The notes below the pieces were generated by a model that saw nothing but the letters and a program-made list of their open reading frames with translations, had not been told where the DNA came from and made no database searches. This document shows, in pieces, positions 6,270 to 9,249 of a stretch of DNA of 9,249 nt (positions within the stretch are counted from its first letter, which is position 1; each line of letters opens with the position of its first letter). The DNA comes from Burkholderiaceae bacterium (GTDB lineage: Bacteria > Pseudomonadota > Gammaproteobacteria > Burkholderiales > Burkholderiaceae), in contig JASLEM010000543.1 in NCBI GenBank assembly GCA_030151165.1, positions 1 to 9,249 on the forward strand, written 5' to 3'. A program made the translations under genes and the position numbers.

Positions 6270-6860
6270 ATGAACAAGCACCTGATCGCCGCGGCCCTCG
6301 CCGCCTCGGCCCTGATCGCGGCCCCCGCGCACGCCTCCAGCGTCGCGCTCGCCGCCGACGGCCAATGGAACGAGTTCGACGTCGACAACCAGGTCGCGGC
6401 CGACTTCGGCACCGGCTGGATCGATGACACGGATGGCTCGGCGCTGAGCTTCACGTTCACGATCGCGGCGGGCACGCGCGGCACGCTGACGGTCGTCGAC
6501 GCGGGCTTCGCGGGCGACACCTTCGCCGTCACCAACTTCGGCGCCGCACTCGGCTCGACGTCCGGCGTCGCACACGGCACGACCGATGGCGACGTCGTGT
6601 TCGACTTCGACGCCGCGCTCGCCAACCCGGCCTACAGCCGCGGCGTCTTCACGCTGGGCGCGGGCACCTACAGCATCAGCGGCTCGCTGCTGCAATCGGT
6701 GTTCGACACCGCCGCTGGCGCGGACCTCGACGCCACCAACGGCGCGCTGCGCCTGACGACCTCGCCCGTGCCCGAGCCGTCCGGCACGGCGCTGCTGCTC
6801 GGCGGCCTCGCCGTCGCCGCGCTGGCCGCCCGCCGCCGCAAGTCCGTCCACTCGATCTGA
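6270..6860 (+). CDS. PEP-CTERM sorting domain protein 2 (196 aa)
   Basis: This is an exported protein with an exosortase-type sorting tail. Residues 1-22 are a signal peptide (MNKHLIAAALAASALIAAPAHA, cleavage after AHA). The C-terminus has PVPEP (166-170), a hydrophobic helix (about 173-187) and an Arg/Lys patch (AARRRKS). The mature region (23-165) has no cysteine and is rich in Gly, Thr, Asp and Ala with alternating hydrophobics, consistent with a beta-sandwich; DGQWNEFDVDN near its start recalls other PEP-CTERM proteins, but no function is known. The start is set by the signal peptide; GGAG (6257-6260) lies 9 nt upstream. The same frame is open further upstream, but those residues look non-coding. 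Only 12 bp separate it from the 5'-nucleotidase gene, suggesting one transcript. The sorting enzyme is encoded elsewhere. Confidence 0.9.
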   Translation: MNKHLIAAALAASALIAAPAHASSVALAADGQWNEFDVDNQVAADFGTGWIDDTDGSALSFTFTIAAGTRGTLTVVDAGFAGDTFAVTNFGAALGSTSGVAHGTTDGDVVFDFDAALANPAYSRGVFTLGAGTYSISGSLLQSVFDTAAGADLDATNGALRLTTSPVPEPSGTALLLGGLAVAALAARRRKSVHSI

Positions 6861-6872
6861 GGCCCGCGCATC

Positions 6873-8801
6873 ATGAACACCACCCTGCTCTCCCTGTCGC
6901 GCGCGCTGGCCGCCGTGGCGATCTCCACCGCCTTCGGTGCCTGCGCCGCGGCGCCGGTCGAGCCGATCACCGTCAAGATCATCGGCTTCAACGACTTCCA
7001 CGGCAACCTGCAGTCGCCGGGCACCTTCGGCCAGAACACCATCGTCCCGGCGGCGCAGCGCCCCGCGGTCGGCGGCGCCGAATACATCGCGGCCTACGTC
7101 GCGCGGCTGAAGGCGCAGAACCCGCTCAACGCCGTCGTCGGCGGCGGCGACTTCATCGGCGCATCGCCGCTGATCTCCGCGCTGTTCTTCGACGAGCCCG
7201 CGGTCGAGGTGATGAACCATGTCGGGGTCGACTTCACGTCCGTCGGCAACCACGAGTTCGACAAGGGCTCGGCCGAGCTGAAGCGCCTGCAGAACGGCGG
7301 CTGCAAGATCACCAACGGCCAGCCCGACCCGAACAGCTGCAAGGGCCTGGGTTCGCGCGCCGCGGGCACCTTCGACGGCGCGCAGTTCAAGTGGCTGTCG
7401 GCCAACGTGATCGAGACCGCCACCGGCCGCACGCTGCTCGCGCCGTACGGCATCAAGTCGTTCAACGGCGTCAAGGTCGCCTTCATCGGCATGACGCTCA
7501 AGGGCACGCCCAGCATCGTGACGCCCACCGGCGTCGCCGGCCTGCAGTTCAATGACGAGGCCGACACCGTCAACGCGCTCGTGCCGCGCCTGCGCGCGCA
7601 AGGCATCGAGGCGATCGTCGTGCTGGTGCACCAGGGCGGCTTCCAGAGCAGCCCCAACGTGGGCGACATCAACGGCTGCGACGGCAACCTGAAGAACGCC
7701 GACGGCAGCAAGTCCGACATCGAGAACATCGTCAACCGGCTCGACGACGCGGTCGACCTCGTGATCAGCGCGCACACGCACGCGGCCTACAACTGCTCGG
7801 TCAACACCGTCGACGTGCACAACGTCGGCGGCACCGCCGTGTCCACGCCGCGCCCGACCGGCCTGCCCAACAAGGTCGGCCGCCTGATCCCGGTGACGAG
7901 CGCGAGCGCGTTCGGCCGCATCGTCACCGATATCGACGTCAAGCTCGACCCGGCGACGCACAACGTCGTCGCGGTGCTGCCGACCAACCGCCTCGTCGAC
8001 CGCACCGATCCGGCGATCAACCAGGCCATCGCCAACGACCCGACCGTGCGCAACATCGTGCAGGGCTACAACAGCCTCGTCTCGCCGCTCGCGAGCGCGG
8101 TGGTCGGCACGATCGCGACGGCGCTGCCCGCCACCGCGAACGCCGCCGGCGAGGAACCGGCCGGCAGCCTGATCGCCGATGCGCAGCTGATGGCCACGCA
8201 GCCGGCATCGCTGGGCGGCGCGCAGATCGCGTTCATGAACGTCGGCGGCGTCCGTTCGCCGGGCTTCATCTCGGCCGCATCGACATACCCGTACGCGTTG
8301 ACGTATGGCGACGCGTTCACCGTGCAGCCGTTCGGCAACAGCCTCGTCACGATGACGCTCACCGCGGTGCAGCTGAAGGCGCTGCTCGAGCAGCAGTTCA
8401 ACGGCTGCCTGGGCCAGACGGCCAACCGCGTGATGCAGGTCTCGAACGGCCTCAAGTACACCTGGAGCGCCAGCGCGCCGGCCTGCTCGAAGATCGTCGA
8501 GGTCACCTACACGCCGACCAACGTCACCGTGACGCCGCCGGTGGCCACGGGCGCGCCGGAGATCGTCGTGCACAACGGCGTCGTGCAGAACCCGACGCAC
8601 ACGTACCGCGTCACCGTCAACAACTTCATGGCGACCGGCGGCGACGGCTTCACGACGCTGATCAACGGCACCAACCAGCTGGGCGGCGCGCAGGACATCG
8701 ACGCGCTCGTGGCCTACCTCGCGAACTACAAGTCGCCGAGCCCGGCGTACGACCCGAGCCTGCCGGCGATGGGCATCCCGCGCGTGACGCTGCTGCCTTG
8801 A
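6873..8801 (+). CDS. Secreted 5'-nucleotidase / UshA-type metallophosphatase (642 aa)
   Basis: The protein hydrolyses 5'-nucleotides (possibly also UDP-sugars or cyclic nucleotides) outside the cytoplasm, releasing phosphate and nucleoside. A signal peptide covers about residues 1-27; C24 sits in a poor lipobox (AFGAC), so a lipoprotein is possible but less likely. The metallophosphatase domain (about 31-360) shows the dinuclear metal ligands: D41 and H43 in NDFHGN, D93 in GGGDFIGASP, N126 in the catalytic pair GNHEFD, H253 in LVHQGG, and H301/H303 in SAHTHAAY. The 5'-nucleotidase C-terminal domain (about 405-600) has GDAFTVQPFGN (479-489) and NNFMATGGDGF (583-593), which carry the base-stacking Phe residues. 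Six mature cysteines form three near pairs (144/156, 269/308, 512/538), suiting an oxidising compartment. GAGG at 6859-6862 lies 10 nt upstream. It sits in a tight run between PEP-CTERM gene 2 and a helical secreted protein. Confidence 0.95.
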   Translation: MNTTLLSLSRALAAVAISTAFGACAAAPVEPITVKIIGFNDFHGNLQSPGTFGQNTIVPAAQRPAVGGAEYIAAYVARLKAQNPLNAVVGGGDFIGASPLISALFFDEPAVEVMNHVGVDFTSVGNHEFDKGSAELKRLQNGGCKITNGQPDPNSCKGLGSRAAGTFDGAQFKWLSANVIETATGRTLLAPYGIKSFNGVKVAFIGMTLKGTPSIVTPTGVAGLQFNDEADTVNALVPRLRAQGIEAIVVLVHQGGFQSSPNVGDINGCDGNLKNADGSKSDIENIVNRLDDAVDLVISAHTHAAYNCSVNTVDVHNVGGTAVSTPRPTGLPNKVGRLIPVTSASAFGRIVTDIDVKLDPATHNVVAVLPTNRLVDRTDPAINQAIANDPTVRNIVQGYNSLVSPLASAVVGTIATALPATANAAGEEPAGSLIADAQLMATQPASLGGAQIAFMNVGGVRSPGFISAASTYPYALTYGDAFTVQPFGNSLVTMTLTAVQLKALLEQQFNGCLGQTANRVMQVSNGLKYTWSASAPACSKIVEVTYTPTNVTVTPPVATGAPEIVVHNGVVQNPTHTYRVTVNNFMATGGDGFTTLINGTNQLGGAQDIDALVAYLANYKSPSPAYDPSLPAMGIPRVTLLP

Positions 8802-9249
8802 ACGTCGCGCGACCGACGGGGCGATGGCCCCGGGCGCTCGTCGTCGTCGCGGCCTGCGCCGCGTTCCAGGCGCAGGCCCATGACGACGACGAGGCCGCCG
8901 CGGCGCGCCTGCCGCAACGCGTGGCCTTGCTGTCGAAGGCGCAGGCGGAGCTCGAGCGCGGCGACGCCTCGCAGGCGCAGGACGACTTCGAGCGCGCGGC
9001 CATGATGCTGCACGCCGCGGACGCCGAGCTGGGCCTGATCCGCGCCGCGATGCAGCAGGGCGACTACCGGCGCGCGCTGGCGTTCTGCGCGCACACGGCC
9101 GGCGAGCACACGGACACCGCCGACGGCGGCGCGCTCTACGCGTGGCTGCTGCGCGTCGGCGGCCAGTCCGGGCTGGCGGCGCGCGTGCTCGCGGATACGC
9201 GCGCGCTCGTCCCCGGCGACCCGGTGGCCGATGCCGTGGACGCCGCCTT
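8798..9249 (+). CDS. Secreted helical-repeat (TPR-like) protein, 5' part, TTG start
   Basis: This is the first 150 codons of a protein that runs off the window. The frame begins at a TTG whose last two bases are part of the nucleotidase stop (TTGA, 4-bp overlap). Reading from it gives a basic start (MNVARPTGRWPR), a hydrophobic run (13-22) and an AQA cleavage site at 25-27, a good signal peptide; no ATG or GTG in frame lies nearby, so the TTG is well supported despite the lack of a clear Shine-Dalgarno. Mature residues 31-150 are Ala-rich amphipathic helices (SKAQAELERGDASQAQDDFE, then ADAELGLIRAAMQQGDYRRA) in TPR-like spacing. The ending visible here (ALYAWLLRVGGQ and on) could lead into another domain, for instance a trypsin-like protease, but that lies outside. 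Translation is probably coupled to the nucleotidase. Probable role: periplasmic protein-protein contact. Confidence 0.78.
   Translation, partial: MNVARPTGRWPRALVVVAACAAFQAQAHDDDEAAAARLPQRVALLSKAQAELERGDASQAQDDFERAAMMLHAADAELGLIRAAMQQGDYRRALAFCAHTAGEHTDTADGGALYAWLLRVGGQSGLAARVLADTRALVPGDPVADAVDAA

Noticed and set aside
6942..6947. Lipoprotein call for the 5'-nucleotidase at C24
   Set aside because: The residues before the cysteine (FGA) fit the lipobox poorly, and an ordinary signal peptidase site follows; not excluded but not claimed.
6180..8600. An 806-codon open frame on the minus strand, antisense to the 5'-nucleotidase and PEP-CTERM gene 2
   Set aside because: Its translation is an Arg/Asp/Val/Gly-rich low-complexity string with no motif, typical of the complementary frame of a high-GC gene; the plus-strand frames have full domain signatures.

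Overview
The window is about 9.2 kb of very GC-rich DNA with strong G/C third-position bias. It carries two proteins with PEP-CTERM sorting tails, a periplasmic GH37 trehalase and a secreted UshA-type 5'-nucleotidase. Together these point to a Gram-negative environmental proteobacterium, most likely Betaproteobacteria (Burkholderiales-like); a high-GC gammaproteobacterium such as a xanthomonad relative cannot be excluded. No tRNA, rRNA, CRISPR array, insertion sequence or phage gene was seen.

Layout. (1) 1-440, minus: the receiver half of a NarL/FixJ-like response regulator, cut by the window edge. (2) 441-1110: mostly intergenic, with a possible small secreted protein (632-928) behind a plausible sigma70 promoter. 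(3) 1111-1683, plus: PEP-CTERM protein 1, convergent with (4) a TetR-family repressor (1729-2397, minus), with a perfect 11-bp hairpin at the junction. (5) 2398-2514: a divergent control region with two near-identical inverted repeats spaced 21 bp, then (6) a TetX-like FAD monooxygenase (2515-3648, plus). (7) 3623-5254, minus: periplasmic trehalase, whose 3' end overlaps the monooxygenase gene by 26 bp in antisense. (8) 5312-6001, minus: an unrecognised single-pass membrane protein with a glycine-rich tail, directly upstream of the trehalase. (9) 6270-8801 and onward, plus: a tight three-gene run of PEP-CTERM protein 2, 5'-nucleotidase, and a secreted helical-repeat protein that starts on TTG inside the nucleotidase stop and leaves the window.

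How the parts may work together. The TetR gene and the flavin monooxygenase form a classic repressor and detoxifying-enzyme divergent pair. The trehalase and the membrane protein are probably co-expressed, and a 16-bp near-palindrome occurs just upstream of each of them. The plus-strand run at the right looks like an envelope operon: a sorted surface or exported protein, a nucleotide-scavenging enzyme and a periplasmic helical protein. No exosortase (EpsH/XrtA) is in the window, so the PEP-CTERM substrates must depend on one encoded elsewhere.

No wholly new multi-gene defence or mobile system was recognised. The best candidates for undescribed biology are the repeated palindrome around the membrane-protein/trehalase pair, the PEP-CTERM/nucleotidase/helical-protein operon, and the unknown membrane protein.
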